Origin: Roseobacter weihaiensis
Lineage (GTDB): Bacteria; Pseudomonadota; Alphaproteobacteria; Rhodobacterales; Rhodobacteraceae
NCBI RefSeq assembly: GCF_020622345.1
Contig: NZ_JACNMO010000027.1
Location: forward strand, 1 to 64,000
Reading direction: 5' to 3'
DNA length: 64,000 bases
The translations under genes were made by a program, and so were the position numbers. Position 1 is the stretch's first letter. Each line of letters opens with the position of its first letter. Under the pieces are notes generated by a model that worked only from the letters and a program-made list of their open reading frames with translations, was not told where the DNA came from and did no database searches. This document shows, piece after piece, positions 1 to 8,254 of the stretch.

Positions 1-1
1 A

Positions 2-286
2 CTCGGCGGTGCGGGGCAGGCGGCAAAAGCAACAATGCGGTGGACCGGCGCAAGTGAACGAACGGCCAAGAACTGGATATCCGGTTCATATGGTCCGACA
101 GCCGAACATCTGATCGAGCTGATGAGAAACTCTGATGCCGTATTTTTGGCGGTGCTCTCTCTTGCGGGACGCAGCGAGGCGCATGTGTTTGCCAGCCTCG
201 ATGTGGTCAGAACGGAACTTGAAACCATGCTGCAGGCAATTGGTACGCTTCAAGAGCAGGGACACCCGATCAGAACAGGGAATTGA
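2..286 (+). CDS. Small HTH (Xre-like) DNA-binding protein, 5' end outside window
   Basis: The reading frame is open from base 2, so the N-terminus lies outside the window; the first in-window ATG is at 35. Residues reading GASERTAKNW look like the recognition helix of a helix-turn-helix, followed by a helical segment of about 60 residues. Small proteins of this look occur on alphaproteobacterial plasmids and islands, from memory. No partner or function can be assigned. Four copies of a 17-bp motif lie immediately downstream (312-475) and could be its binding sites; that is inference. Confidence 0.6.
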   Translation, partial: LGGAGQAAKATMRWTGASERTAKNWISGSYGPTAEHLIELMRNSDAVFLAVLSLAGRSEAHVFASLDVVRTELETMLQAIGTLQEQGHPIRTGN

Positions 287-311
287 CCAAAATTTCGGAT
301 TTTGCGCTTGA

Positions 312-475
312 ATGGCAGTTTTATGGGGTCATGAATGGCAAAACCATATACAATGCCGAAATCTGGGTTGAATGAATTCAAAGGCTTACAAAAGTGAAAT
401 GGCAATACTATGGGGCAATCTACATAACTGTGGATGCCCCCATAGTCTTGCCATTTTGACCCTGAAAACTGCCAT
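312..475. repeat. Cluster of four copies of a 17-bp motif, two direct and two inverted
   Basis: ATGGCAGTTTTATGGGG at 312-328 and ATGGCAATACTATGGGG at 399-415 are direct copies. The complement carries ATGGCAAGACTATGGGG at 438-454 and a weaker copy at 459-475 (about 14 of 17 bases matching). The 399-415 and 438-454 copies form an imperfect hairpin with 17-21 base arms. The cluster lies between an HTH gene and a metallophosphoesterase. It may be an operator array or an element end; no role is established. Confidence 0.6.
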
Positions 476-554
476 CGTCCATTTTAGCTTGCTGGAACGC
501 AATTTCTTTCCTAGCCCGAAGGGGCTTGGGTACTCAGAGTTGTACACGAACAGA

Positions 555-1109
555 ATGGCGCATTGGTATACGGCGGATACCCACTTTGGGCATGAAAATA
601 TTATCACGTTCTGCAATAGGCCTTTCGCCAATACCGACGACATGGATGCCACCATGCTCAAGAACCTTGCGGACCGTGTGGGACCAGATGACGATCTGTG
701 GATCATCGGCGACTTCGCCTTTGGTCGAAAGGCAAAGGATGTCCCGTTTCTGAACGAGGTCTTCAACCAACTACCCGGAGCGCGCAAGCACCTGATCACT
801 GGCAACCACGATTTCCAGCCCACGCTGGAACTGGGCTGGGATACTGTTTCGCCATTCATCGAATTACGTGACGGGCCACAGAAGCAACTGAATACCCTGT
901 GCCACTATCTCCCTGTGGTTCGTGAACATTACGACATTCGGGAGCTCGCTGAGACCGCACTCTGGCAGGCAACAAGGTATGCGGTTGACGCCCTGCAGCC
1001 TCTGAGAGTGGCCTCGAGTGCCAATTGCACGGCGTCGAGACTGTCGCAGCATAAGATTGCAACGAGCCGCAGGATGCCAATCGCAGCCTTGTACCGCGTG
1101 ACCTCGTGA
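555..1109 (+). pseudogene. Calcineurin-like metallophosphoesterase with degraded C-terminus
   Basis: Starting at ATG 555 the protein begins with ADTHFGH (metal-binding DxH). It continues with IGDFAFG and ITGNHD, the GD and GNHD motifs of calcineurin-like phosphoesterases. Homology seems to continue to the CHY near base 905. The following 60-odd residues do not resemble the family, and the C-terminal GHVH metal-binding motif is absent. An upstream ATG at 372 keeps the frame open, but it would add a non-family leader overlapping the motif cluster. I read this as a gene whose 3' end was replaced, so probably inactive. An alternative is a divergent member using other ligands. Confidence 0.6.
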
Positions 1110-1212
1110 TTACGATCAACCCGACTTGATATCTGAACATTTCAGGGCATTGGACTTGCCGCCAAGACCGTTTAGAAAGACGGTGGCCGCCCGAGCAAAG
1201 GAACCTGCGCCG

Positions 1213-1587
1213 ATGTCGAAAGTCTATTCTCTGGTTGCATTTATAATCATATGCAGTTTTGCCGCGCGGGCGGACAGTCTTGCAGCTGACGCCAAGGCAA
1301 ACGAAAAACCCGAAACGGCAGCAATTGCACAAGAAGTGGATCTGGAAGCGGCTGAGAATATCTTTCACAAATCGTGCCGGGCCTGCCACGGCAACCAAGC
1401 CCAGGGTGTGGCCAGCTACCCAAAGCTTTCCGACAAGACGCCGGAATACATTGCAGAGAAACTAAGAATATACAGGTCTGGAGAAAAGATCGGTCCGAAT
1501 TCCATTCTCATGATCAGCCATGCAAAAAAGCTGTCCGACGAGGATATCGCCAATATCTCTGTCTACGTGGCCACGGCCTTCGACTGA
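1213..1587 (+). CDS. Class I cytochrome c, periplasmic
   Basis: The ATG at 1213 is chosen because an AAAGGAA ribosome site lies 9 bases upstream and a signal peptide follows directly (MSKVYSLVAFIIICSFAARA). The frame is open from 1126. The haem motif is CRACH. Met in LMISHAKKL is a likely sixth ligand, in the layout of small c553/c5-like cytochromes. At about 124 aa it is of normal single-haem length. It lies 167 bp ahead of a PQQ-type sugar dehydrogenase in the same direction, so it could accept that enzyme's electrons; that link is inference from position. Confidence 0.85.
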   Translation: MSKVYSLVAFIIICSFAARADSLAADAKANEKPETAAIAQEVDLEAAENIFHKSCRACHGNQAQGVASYPKLSDKTPEYIAEKLRIYRSGEKIGPNSILMISHAKKLSDEDIANISVYVATAFD

Positions 1588-1754
1588 CACGACAATCTTA
1601 AAGCCCCGCCGCAGCAAGAGATTCTAACAAAACGAGAAATTCGTTGACCGGTCGATAAAGCGAGAACTATGGTTAATGCCTTGGTCAGCCGGGATGGAGA
1701 ATGAGCCGTGAGGCCTTCCCGGTCGGACTTTGAATCGACTAATGGGAGGAAAAC

Positions 1755-3047
1755 ATGGGTCACGTCACGTCTTTTTCGGCGCTGCCGCTTGCGGCTGCAC
1801 TACTTGCTGGTACGGCTGTCTTGTCATCGCCGGCTTTCGCACAAAATGGAATGAATACCACCAGCCTGCAGCATGAGGTTGTGCTCGACGGTTTGGACAA
1901 TCCGTGGGACATGGCTTTTCTGGAGGATGGCACAATGCTGTTCACCGAGAAATGCTCAGGTCTGTCCGTGCGCTTGCCAGACGGCACGGTCAATGCGCTT
2001 TACGGTGTTGGTGATGTCGAGGGCTATGCGTCGAACGGCTCGGATTTGTTTTGTGAGGGTCAGGCGGGCATGATGGGTGTCGCCTTTGATCCGGACTTTG
2101 GGAACAACCGCCGCATCTATGTTTATGCGACATCCAATCTGTCGGATCCGCACACCAACCGGCTGATGCGTTTTACGCTGAGTGAGGATTTCAGCGCAGT
2201 TTCTGATCGGGTGGATATCGTCGATGACGTACCCTATAAGATGGCCGCATCAGACCATCCCTTCGGCGGCCCAGGTGCCCATAACGGGGGGCGCGTGCGT
2301 TTTGACGCGAACGGCCATCTGTTCCTGACCACGGGTGATACACACAATGGCGAGGTCCCGCAGAGCCCGACGATGATGGGCTCAAAAGTGCTTCGGATCG
2401 ACACTGACGGTAACGCGATCACCGAAAACAGCCCGCCGGAAGGTTTCGACACCAGAACCTACACCTACGGCCATCGCAACGTGCAGGGGATTGCCTTTCA
2501 CCCCGAGACGGGGGCGGCGATCACTGCGGAACACGGACCCTGGCACTCCGATGAAATCACGATCCTTCAGAATGGCGGCAACGCAGGCTGGGACCCGCGC
2601 CCGAACATGGCCGGGCGCGGTGACTGCCCGGATGACTATTGCGGTTACAGTCCGAACCAGGAAGATGGCATGAATCGCTACGAGCGGGCGGCCTTTATGC
2701 CGATGACCGATTTCGACACCTATCCGGACGCCATGCCGCCGATCTGGAACAACAACGGCTGGTCGCAGGGCATCTCATCGGCCGCGTTTCTGGACGGCGA
2801 AGCTTGGGGGGATTGGGACGGTGCGATGGTTGTCGGGATTATGGGCATCGGTTTCGGCGGAACGCCGATTGGCCAGCGGATTGATGTGATCCAGTTCAAT
2901 GATGACAATACGGATGTCGAAGACGTGACAGAGATGACACTTCCCATGGATACGGGGCGTTTCCGTTCGGTGGTTATGGGTCCTGATGGCAGCCTTTACA
3001 CGTCCATCGACGAAGGCACGATCTACAAGCTTACCCCCGGCGGCTGA
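1755..3047 (+). CDS. PQQ-dependent sugar dehydrogenase (glucose/sorbosone dehydrogenase family)
   Basis: A 430-aa exported protein with a signal peptide ending near ALSSPAFA. The six-bladed propeller signature is visible: a FTEKCSGLSVRLPDG N-terminal strand, GAHNGGRVRFDANGHLFLTTGD, YGHRNVQGIAFHP and EHGPWHSDEI. These match soluble PQQ glucose dehydrogenase/sorbosone dehydrogenase relatives. The family oxidises aldoses in the periplasm, passing electrons to a cytochrome or quinone; the real substrate here is unknown. GGGAGG lies just before the ATG. The upstream cytochrome c is the obvious candidate acceptor. Confidence 0.85.
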   Translation: MGHVTSFSALPLAAALLAGTAVLSSPAFAQNGMNTTSLQHEVVLDGLDNPWDMAFLEDGTMLFTEKCSGLSVRLPDGTVNALYGVGDVEGYASNGSDLFCEGQAGMMGVAFDPDFGNNRRIYVYATSNLSDPHTNRLMRFTLSEDFSAVSDRVDIVDDVPYKMAASDHPFGGPGAHNGGRVRFDANGHLFLTTGDTHNGEVPQSPTMMGSKVLRIDTDGNAITENSPPEGFDTRTYTYGHRNVQGIAFHPETGAAITAEHGPWHSDEITILQNGGNAGWDPRPNMAGRGDCPDDYCGYSPNQEDGMNRYERAAFMPMTDFDTYPDAMPPIWNNNGWSQGISSAAFLDGEAWGDWDGAMVVGIMGIGFGGTPIGQRIDVIQFNDDNTDVEDVTEMTLPMDTGRFRSVVMGPDGSLYTSIDEGTIYKLTPGG

Positions 3048-3081
3048 TTGTGAGGGTGAGCACGCGGCGGCGTCGCGCAGG

Positions 3082-3468
3082 TTAGTCTCCGATGACCAGT
3101 GCCGCGGGAATTTCGAAGCGCTGGTCATCCACCCTAACGTGGTAGAGGCCGTGGGACAGCCGCCATTCCGTGTCGGTCCCCGCGCCCGACATGGTCGCGT
3201 TGCCGCGCAAGAACTCCCCGTCCGAGAACTGTAGCGTTCGTGCGAAGCCGTTTGTGAATGTCACAACGACTGCGGCGCATCCACCAACACGTGCGACTGC
3301 AGCGCTGCACGTCCCAAGCGACTGCCCAACGTCCTGCGCGCAGAGGACCTCGCCGATTGCGTTAAAGTCTTTCGATTTGGCGCGATCAGTCGCCGCGTCC
3401 ATGTCGGCGGCACTTGCGTCCGGAAAAACCGCAATCAAGGTCAATGCAAGAGGTCGTACGATACGCAT
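3082..3468 (-). CDS. Small exported protein of unknown function
   Basis: About 128 aa when started at the ATG ending at 3468, which has GGGAGC upstream and a signal-like start (MRIVRPLALTLIAVFPDASA). The frame remains open to 3537. The mature part has four cysteines (AQDVGQSLGTCSAAVARVGGC and two flanking) that could form disulphides, as expected of a periplasmic protein. No family was recognised. It is convergent with the PQQ dehydrogenase, 34 bp from its stop. Confidence 0.65.
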   Translation of the reverse strand: MRIVRPLALTLIAVFPDASAADMDAATDRAKSKDFNAIGEVLCAQDVGQSLGTCSAAVARVGGCAAVVVTFTNGFARTLQFSDGEFLRGNATMSGAGTDTEWRLSHGLYHVRVDDQRFEIPAALVIGD

Positions 3469-4200
3469 CGTTTCGCTCCCGGGATTCACTTGATAACATG
3501 GCAACATGTCAATCCTTCGGCAAGAACCTGAAGCCAAGGCCTGACGGCCGGTGGGCCCCTTGCAGCGGACACTATTGCTGTCAAAGCGCTGGGACCTCTA
3601 ACAAATATAGGTATCAGGACGCTAAGGCAGCAACGCCCTGGAGGCGTAACGACCCTCCGCAGAGGGCCGTTTGCGCGCGCCGACTTGGACGGCGACCGTC
3701 ACAGTGTTGTACTGAAACCCAGAAAGCGGCGAGCAAGCGGCTGATGAGCGTGCGTTGGCCACACTTGGGAGATCAGACTGCCAATCGTGAGATCGTAAAT
3801 CGCTGATCGGGGATAACGGTTCTTGTGACAGCGATCTGGGGCGCTTCCTTTGGTGCCAATCTCACCGATCGCCGTTCTTCATGCGTGGGTTCCCGATGTC
3901 GTCGCACCCTCATGTCGTACAAGCTTGCCGCCACCTTGCTCATCCCCAGGTTTTGCCCGCTCCCATGTCTTGAATGCGTCGAAAAGCTATCTTACCACGA
4001 CAGCAGGGGATGCGCCGCCCGCCATTGAGCAGGCCGCCGGGTGTGAACGCGTCAGAGTTATTCATTGCCATCCATAGAAAACCAGTATCAGTGGTGCTGC
4101 AAAACCTTGTCTATGTTGCATTTCTCCAAAGCACGCTATCCTTATCGCTTAAGAAGCGAAACAGTGGGGGCATTGGCGCTTTCACAGGGGAGGATAAGAT
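3469..4200. other. 732-bp region without a supported gene
   Basis: Several short open frames exist on the plus strand but none has family-like sequence, a good ribosome site and sensible composition together. A short stretch near 3830-3860 reads VTAIWGASFGAN, reminiscent of the first helix of EamA-type transporters, but it breaks down at once and may be chance or debris. The right end (after about 4150) must hold the promoter of the tctCBA operon; AGGGGAGG lies 8 bases before the tctC ATG. Confidence 0.5.
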
Positions 4201-5154
4201 ATGACTGTCAAGGCGTTTTCAGGCATCGTAGCCAGTGCAATTATTGCAACCTCAGCAGGTGCAGAAGAAGGGTTTCCAGAGCGCCCGATCAACCTGATCG
4301 CGCCCTTTAACGCCGGTGGTGGCACAGATCTGTTGTTGCGCGGTTTTGCCCCGCATTTCGCTGAAGCCATTGGGGGGGACGCCTTCGTATCAAACATGGC
4401 TGGCGGATCGGGCACCGTTGCGGCCTCTGCCTTGCAAGGCCAGAGACCTGACGGCTATCAGCTGGGCTATTTTTCGATCACGGTTTCGACGATTCAGCCA
4501 CAGATCAAGAATGTGCCATATGATGTCGACAGCTGGACGCCAATTTGTTCCGTTGCCGCATCACCGACCCTGTTGTTTACCAATGCCGATACGCCCTACA
4601 TGACCGCTGCGGATGTCGTAGAGGCGGCAAACGCCAACCCGGGCGAGCTCGTCTATGGGTCCTCTGGTCCGGGGGCTATGACACATTTGACGACCGTGGC
4701 CGCTTTTGCCGGTCTTGGCATCATGGACAAGCTCAAGCATCTGCCATTTCAGGGGTCCGGTCCTGCGGTGAAAGAACTGACATCCGGCACAATTCAGTTC
4801 TTTGGGGATACCGAAATTCTGATGAGCCGTGGCGATTTTCGTCCGCTGATGGTGTTCAATTCAGAACGTCTTGAGACATATCCGGACGTGCCGACAGCGA
4901 CAGAGGCCGGCATTGCAGCCCCGCTGAACGAACTCTATCTTTGGGGAGGGTTGTTTGCGCCAGCAGGTCTGGAACCGGCTGTCACGGCAAAGCTTGAAGC
5001 GGCCTGTGAGACGGCCGTGGCCTCCGAAGGGTTTCAGGAGTTTGCCGCGAATTCCGGTACGGTCATAAAATTCCGTGGTGCAGAAGAGTTCGATGCGTTC
5101 TTCCGTCAGCAATACGAAGCGAACGGCGCGCTGATCGAAGCCGCCGGTCTTTAA
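4201..5154 (+). CDS. tctC: TctC-type tricarboxylate-binding protein (TTT transporter)
   Basis: A 317-aa periplasmic solute-binding protein of the Bug/TctC family. It has an N-terminal signal peptide (cut near SAGA/EEGF), then FPERPINLIAPFNAGGGTDLLLRG, the hallmark of the ligand-binding site in this family. Further family features are VYGSSGPGAMTHL and the C-terminal TATEAGI segment. It would deliver a di- or tricarboxylate to the TctB/TctA permease encoded just downstream. Ribosome site AGGGGAGG. The substrate cannot be told from sequence. Confidence 0.9.
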   Translation: MTVKAFSGIVASAIIATSAGAEEGFPERPINLIAPFNAGGGTDLLLRGFAPHFAEAIGGDAFVSNMAGGSGTVAASALQGQRPDGYQLGYFSITVSTIQPQIKNVPYDVDSWTPICSVAASPTLLFTNADTPYMTAADVVEAANANPGELVYGSSGPGAMTHLTTVAAFAGLGIMDKLKHLPFQGSGPAVKELTSGTIQFFGDTEILMSRGDFRPLMVFNSERLETYPDVPTATEAGIAAPLNELYLWGGLFAPAGLEPAVTAKLEAACETAVASEGFQEFAANSGTVIKFRGAEEFDAFFRQQYEANGALIEAAGL

Positions 5155-5213
5155 TGGGATAGGCCTAAGGGGCGGTGCCAGAGTGGCCTGCGCCCCATGC
5201 CACTTATCATAGC

Positions 5214-5672
5214 ATGACACGCATTCTTAATGAGCGGGTGATGGTCCTGCTGGCCCTGTTTCTTGTTGGCGGAGGGCTCTACGCCGCAACCTTCGGTCAG
5301 AATTACTCCAGTGTGGATACCGCACAATCGCCGGTCTTTTTTCCGCGCATTGTTCTGACACTTTGGATGGGGTTGGCGTTGATCGCATTGGTGCAGGCCA
5401 TCCGCACGCAGTCAGATGCGGCACCGGTGGCAAGTTGGTTGCGACTGGGTCTGTTGTTGGTGGCGGCGGTGATTTACACCAACCTGATCGGACGCGAGGG
5501 GTTTTTCCTGCCATCCGTCGCCTTTGCCGCGATCAGCCTGCCGATTTTCGGGATCCGCAATCCGGTGGCCGTCGGTTTATACGCGATTACCGTACCCGGC
5601 GCGCTTGTGCTGTTTTTCAATTATTTGCTGAGCATGCCGCTGCCGGTGTCACGCTTTACGCACCTGTTTTAG
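5214..5672 (+). CDS. tctB: TctB-type small membrane subunit of TTT transporter
   Basis: About 152 aa with four predicted membrane helices: VMVLLALFLVGGGLYAA, FPRIVLTLWMGLALIALV, LRLGLLLVAAVIYTNLI and a C-terminal pair around VAVGLYAITVPGALVLFFNYLL. Size, topology and position between tctC and tctA identify it. The ATG at 5214 is preferred to the open frame from 5175, which would add a hydrophilic leader; the ribosome site is weak either way. It follows tctC by 59 bp and precedes tctA by 9 bp, so one operon is likely. Confidence 0.8.
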   Translation: MTRILNERVMVLLALFLVGGGLYAATFGQNYSSVDTAQSPVFFPRIVLTLWMGLALIALVQAIRTQSDAAPVASWLRLGLLLVAAVIYTNLIGREGFFLPSVAFAAISLPIFGIRNPVAVGLYAITVPGALVLFFNYLLSMPLPVSRFTHLF

Positions 5673-5681
5673 GACCCGCTT

Positions 5682-7184
5682 ATGTTGTCTTCGCTGCCCG
5701 ATGCTATTGCGATCCTACTCACGGTCGAGGGTTTGTTGGTTCTTGTCATGGGCACTGTTCTTGGGATCGTGCTGGGGGCGATGCCGGGTATTGGGTCGAC
5801 GGTCGCTGTCGCAATGGTGTTGCCGTTCACGCTCACGATGGGCCAAGCACCTGCCATACTCTTGTTGCTGGCCGTCTATGCGGGTTCGGTCTATGGCGGA
5901 TCGATTGCGGCGATCCTGATCAATACACCCGGAACACCGCAATCCGCAGCCACCTGTCTGGATGGCTATCCAATGGCGCAGCGGGGGGAGGCTGGTTTGG
6001 CCTTGGGATGGGCGACCATTGCGTCCGTCGCGGGGGGTCTTGTTTCGGCTGTTGTCCTGATCTTTGCCGCGCCACAACTGGCCGCTTTCGCGCTGGAGTT
6101 CGGCCCGATTGAAACCTTCGCTCTGATCCTGCTGGGGATGACATGCATCGTGTCGGTGTCCACCGGGTCCGTGATCAAGGGATTGCTGGCCGGGATGATC
6201 GGCATCTTTTTGTCCACTGTAGGGGGTGACCCCATCATCGGAGAGATGCGGTTTACCTTTGGGCAATGGCAGCTTTTCGCAGGGTTCAACCTGCTGGCAG
6301 TTGTCATCGGCGTTTTTGCCTTGTCCGAAGTGTTGATGAGGGCAAGTGTGACGCTGTCGCAGACGTCCGAGCTGATTGACTTCAAGGGCATCGTCCTGCC
6401 GAAATTCGCGATGTGGAAAGGACGGCTCAAGAACCTTGGAAAGTCCGTCCTGATTGGCAATCTCATCGGGGTTTTGCCCGGTACCGGCGCGGCGACGGCG
6501 GCCTTTATTTCCTACGCGGAAGGCAGGCGGTCATCGCCGAACGGCAGCCACTATGGCACAGGTGAACCCGACGGTATCGTATCGTCGGAGGCTGCCAATA
6601 ACGCCGTCACCGGGGGCGCGTTGGTCCCCACAATGGCCTTGGGCATTCCGGGCGATGCCATCACGGCCGTTATGCTGGCCACGCTGACCTTGCATGGTAT
6701 CACACCGGGGCCAAAACTGGTGGAAGACAACCCCACCCTGATCGCTGCGATTTTCACAGGATTTTTCGTGATTAACCTTCTGTTGTTGCCGCTGGGTCTC
6801 ATCTTGTCGCGTGTCGCCGCTCCGATCTTGCGCGTAAGAGAGGCCTATATGATGACTGCCATCGTCCTGTTGTGCGCGGTTGGCGTGTATTTCGTGCGCG
6901 GCAACCCGTTTGATCTATTGGTGATGGGGGCTGCCGGTGTGATTGGATTTATTCTGCGCCGCCAAGGTTTCCCCATGGCACCGCTTGTGATCGGCATGGT
7001 GTTGGGGCCGACCTTGGAAATAACATTGCGACAGGGTCTGATCCTGACTGACGGTAGCTTTGCGGCATTTTTCGTGGGCCATCCCATTGCGCTGGTTCTT
7101 GGCATGATAGCGGTGGTAGCACTGCTGTTCCCGCTGATCCGGCATCAATTGGCGGCCCGTCAGTCGCGTGAGAGCAAGGTGTAG
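5682..7184 (+). CDS. tctA: TctA-type large permease of TTT transporter
   Basis: A 500-aa polytopic membrane protein. Family signatures are MPGIGSTVAVAMVLPFT near the N-terminus, YAGSVYGGSIAAILINTPGT and the repeat-like IGVLPGTGAATAAFISY. These belong to the large subunit of tripartite tricarboxylate transporters, which use an ion gradient to import the ligand delivered by TctC. The protein appears full-length with about eleven to twelve helices. It is the last gene of the tctCBA operon; no regulator gene adjoins it. Confidence 0.92.
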   Translation: MLSSLPDAIAILLTVEGLLVLVMGTVLGIVLGAMPGIGSTVAVAMVLPFTLTMGQAPAILLLLAVYAGSVYGGSIAAILINTPGTPQSAATCLDGYPMAQRGEAGLALGWATIASVAGGLVSAVVLIFAAPQLAAFALEFGPIETFALILLGMTCIVSVSTGSVIKGLLAGMIGIFLSTVGGDPIIGEMRFTFGQWQLFAGFNLLAVVIGVFALSEVLMRASVTLSQTSELIDFKGIVLPKFAMWKGRLKNLGKSVLIGNLIGVLPGTGAATAAFISYAEGRRSSPNGSHYGTGEPDGIVSSEAANNAVTGGALVPTMALGIPGDAITAVMLATLTLHGITPGPKLVEDNPTLIAAIFTGFFVINLLLLPLGLILSRVAAPILRVREAYMMTAIVLLCAVGVYFVRGNPFDLLVMGAAGVIGFILRRQGFPMAPLVIGMVLGPTLEITLRQGLILTDGSFAAFFVGHPIALVLGMIAVVALLFPLIRHQLAARQSRESKV

Positions 7185-7204
7185 TATTGTTGTATGAGGC
7201 AGAA

Positions 7205-7585
7205 ACGAGCCATTTGGCCTTGCCTGCTTAACGAAAGCTGCACTGCGGCATCAACGGTCTTGGCGGAAAGGCAGGCTACGGCAGCCGTGCGCAATACGGT
7301 GACATGGTTATCGGGCAAAGCTCGTTGGCGGTGAATATAGGGCGCGGCGCGACCAATGGTGCCTTCGCCGGTTCCGTTGACTAGGACGTCGCCATTCTTG
7401 ATGACAACTCGGTCGCTGTTCGGTTTCCTGACAGAATGACCCGGTTGGTGCGCACGTGCTTTGAGTTAACCACGAACAGGCCCTCGTCAGCATACTTGGG
7501 TTTCCGCCCGCGCGCATTTATTGAAAGGAACGAGCCAAGCTCTTTTGTTGCCCCCGTGGCTTTCACAGGGTCTTCGACCTCGACA
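7205..7585 (-). pseudogene. Fragment of type I restriction specificity subunit (HsdS-like), frameshifted
   Basis: Read on the minus strand, the frame gives SINARGRKPKYADEG then FVVNSKHVRTNRVILSGNR. After a frame change near 7405-7412 it continues as NGDVLVNGTGEGTIGRAAPY and LPDNHVTVLRT. This matches a target-recognition domain of type I HsdS subunits, as I recall the family. Both ends are missing and the 5' side abuts a mobC remnant on the other strand. It cannot encode a working specificity subunit. No hsdM or hsdR is present in the window. Confidence 0.65.
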
Positions 7586-7759
7586 AACAATCTTCGTCTA
7601 GCGAACAATCTCAATCAGCTTGCCAAAGCAGCAAACAAGGGTGCGCTGCCCCTGTCGCTCGATGCCGAAGACGAACTGATTGCCACCTGCGCAGCGGTGC
7701 TGGCAATCCGTATGGAACTGATGAAGGCGATTGGCTATGAAAGCGAGGAGCGCTCATGA
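7580..7759 (+). pseudogene. MobC-like mobilisation protein, C-terminal remnant
   Basis: The last ~60 codons of a frame open from 7436 read NNLRLANNLNQLAKAANKGA and continue to a helical tail ending ESEERS. This is the conserved C-terminal half of plasmid MobC relaxosome accessory proteins. The upstream part of the same frame is antisense to the HsdS fragment and is not MobC-like, so the N-terminal DNA-binding half has been lost at a junction near 7580. Its stop overlaps the relaxase start as ATGA, the usual mobC-mobA arrangement. Confidence 0.65.
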
Positions 7760-8052
7760 TCATGGTAGGTAACCAACGCGGCAACGGCCTCAAGCTGGCT
7801 GCTCACCTGATGAACGACCACGACAATGACCATGTGGCAGTGCATGAGCTTCGCGGCTTCACGGCTGAGAGCCTGCGCGGTGCTTTCCAGGAAGCCGATG
7901 CGGTCTCCAAAGGGACGAAATGCCGACAATATTTGTTCTCGCTGAGCATCAGTCCGCCTGAGACGGAAAAGGTCTCACCCGCCTGTGCGTCTGGAGACGA
8001 AGGCGTAAGGCTTGGTCTTGAACGCCAGGGGGCTGCAAGCCCCAAAAAATGA
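7756..8052 (+). pseudogene. Relaxase/mobilisation nuclease, N-terminal stub
   Basis: The first ~73 residues read MIMVGNQRGNGLKLAAHLM, VHELRGF and CRQYLFSLSISPP. This is the start of MobA/VirD2-type relaxases of mobilisable elements. After about base 7975 the similarity stops and the frame ends at 8052, so only about a tenth of a normal relaxase remains and the catalytic histidine triad is missing. Together with the mobC remnant it shows that a mobilisable element once sat here. Confidence 0.7.
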
Positions 8053-8254
8053 AAAAAAACGTCAGCCCGTAAAGGCTGGCTGACGCGCCACGGAGGACAG
8101 GTACAATTCGATGGCTTCGACCACTATCATCGAGCACGAGCTGACTTCAGGCGGTCTACAATTCTAATACCAGGCGACTAGTCTTTGAGAAACCCGCCCC
8201 TTCGCAACTAAGCCGTTTTTGTGCTCTACTTCTTTGATAGTTAGAGGATTTTTC

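Noticed and set aside
930-1110. Possible IstA (IS21) tail on the minus strand
   Set aside because: The similarity (KAAIGILRL and spacing) is too short to support a mobile-element call; kept only as a hint in the phosphoesterase finding.
3825-4028. Possible EamA transporter start (TAIWGASF)
   Set aside because: Only about ten residues resemble the family and no continuation was found in any frame.
8029-8043. GGGGCT-GCA-AGCCCC hairpin as a terminator
   Set aside because: It is followed by an A-tract, not a T-tract, on the plus strand, and on the minus strand the T-tract precedes the hairpin.
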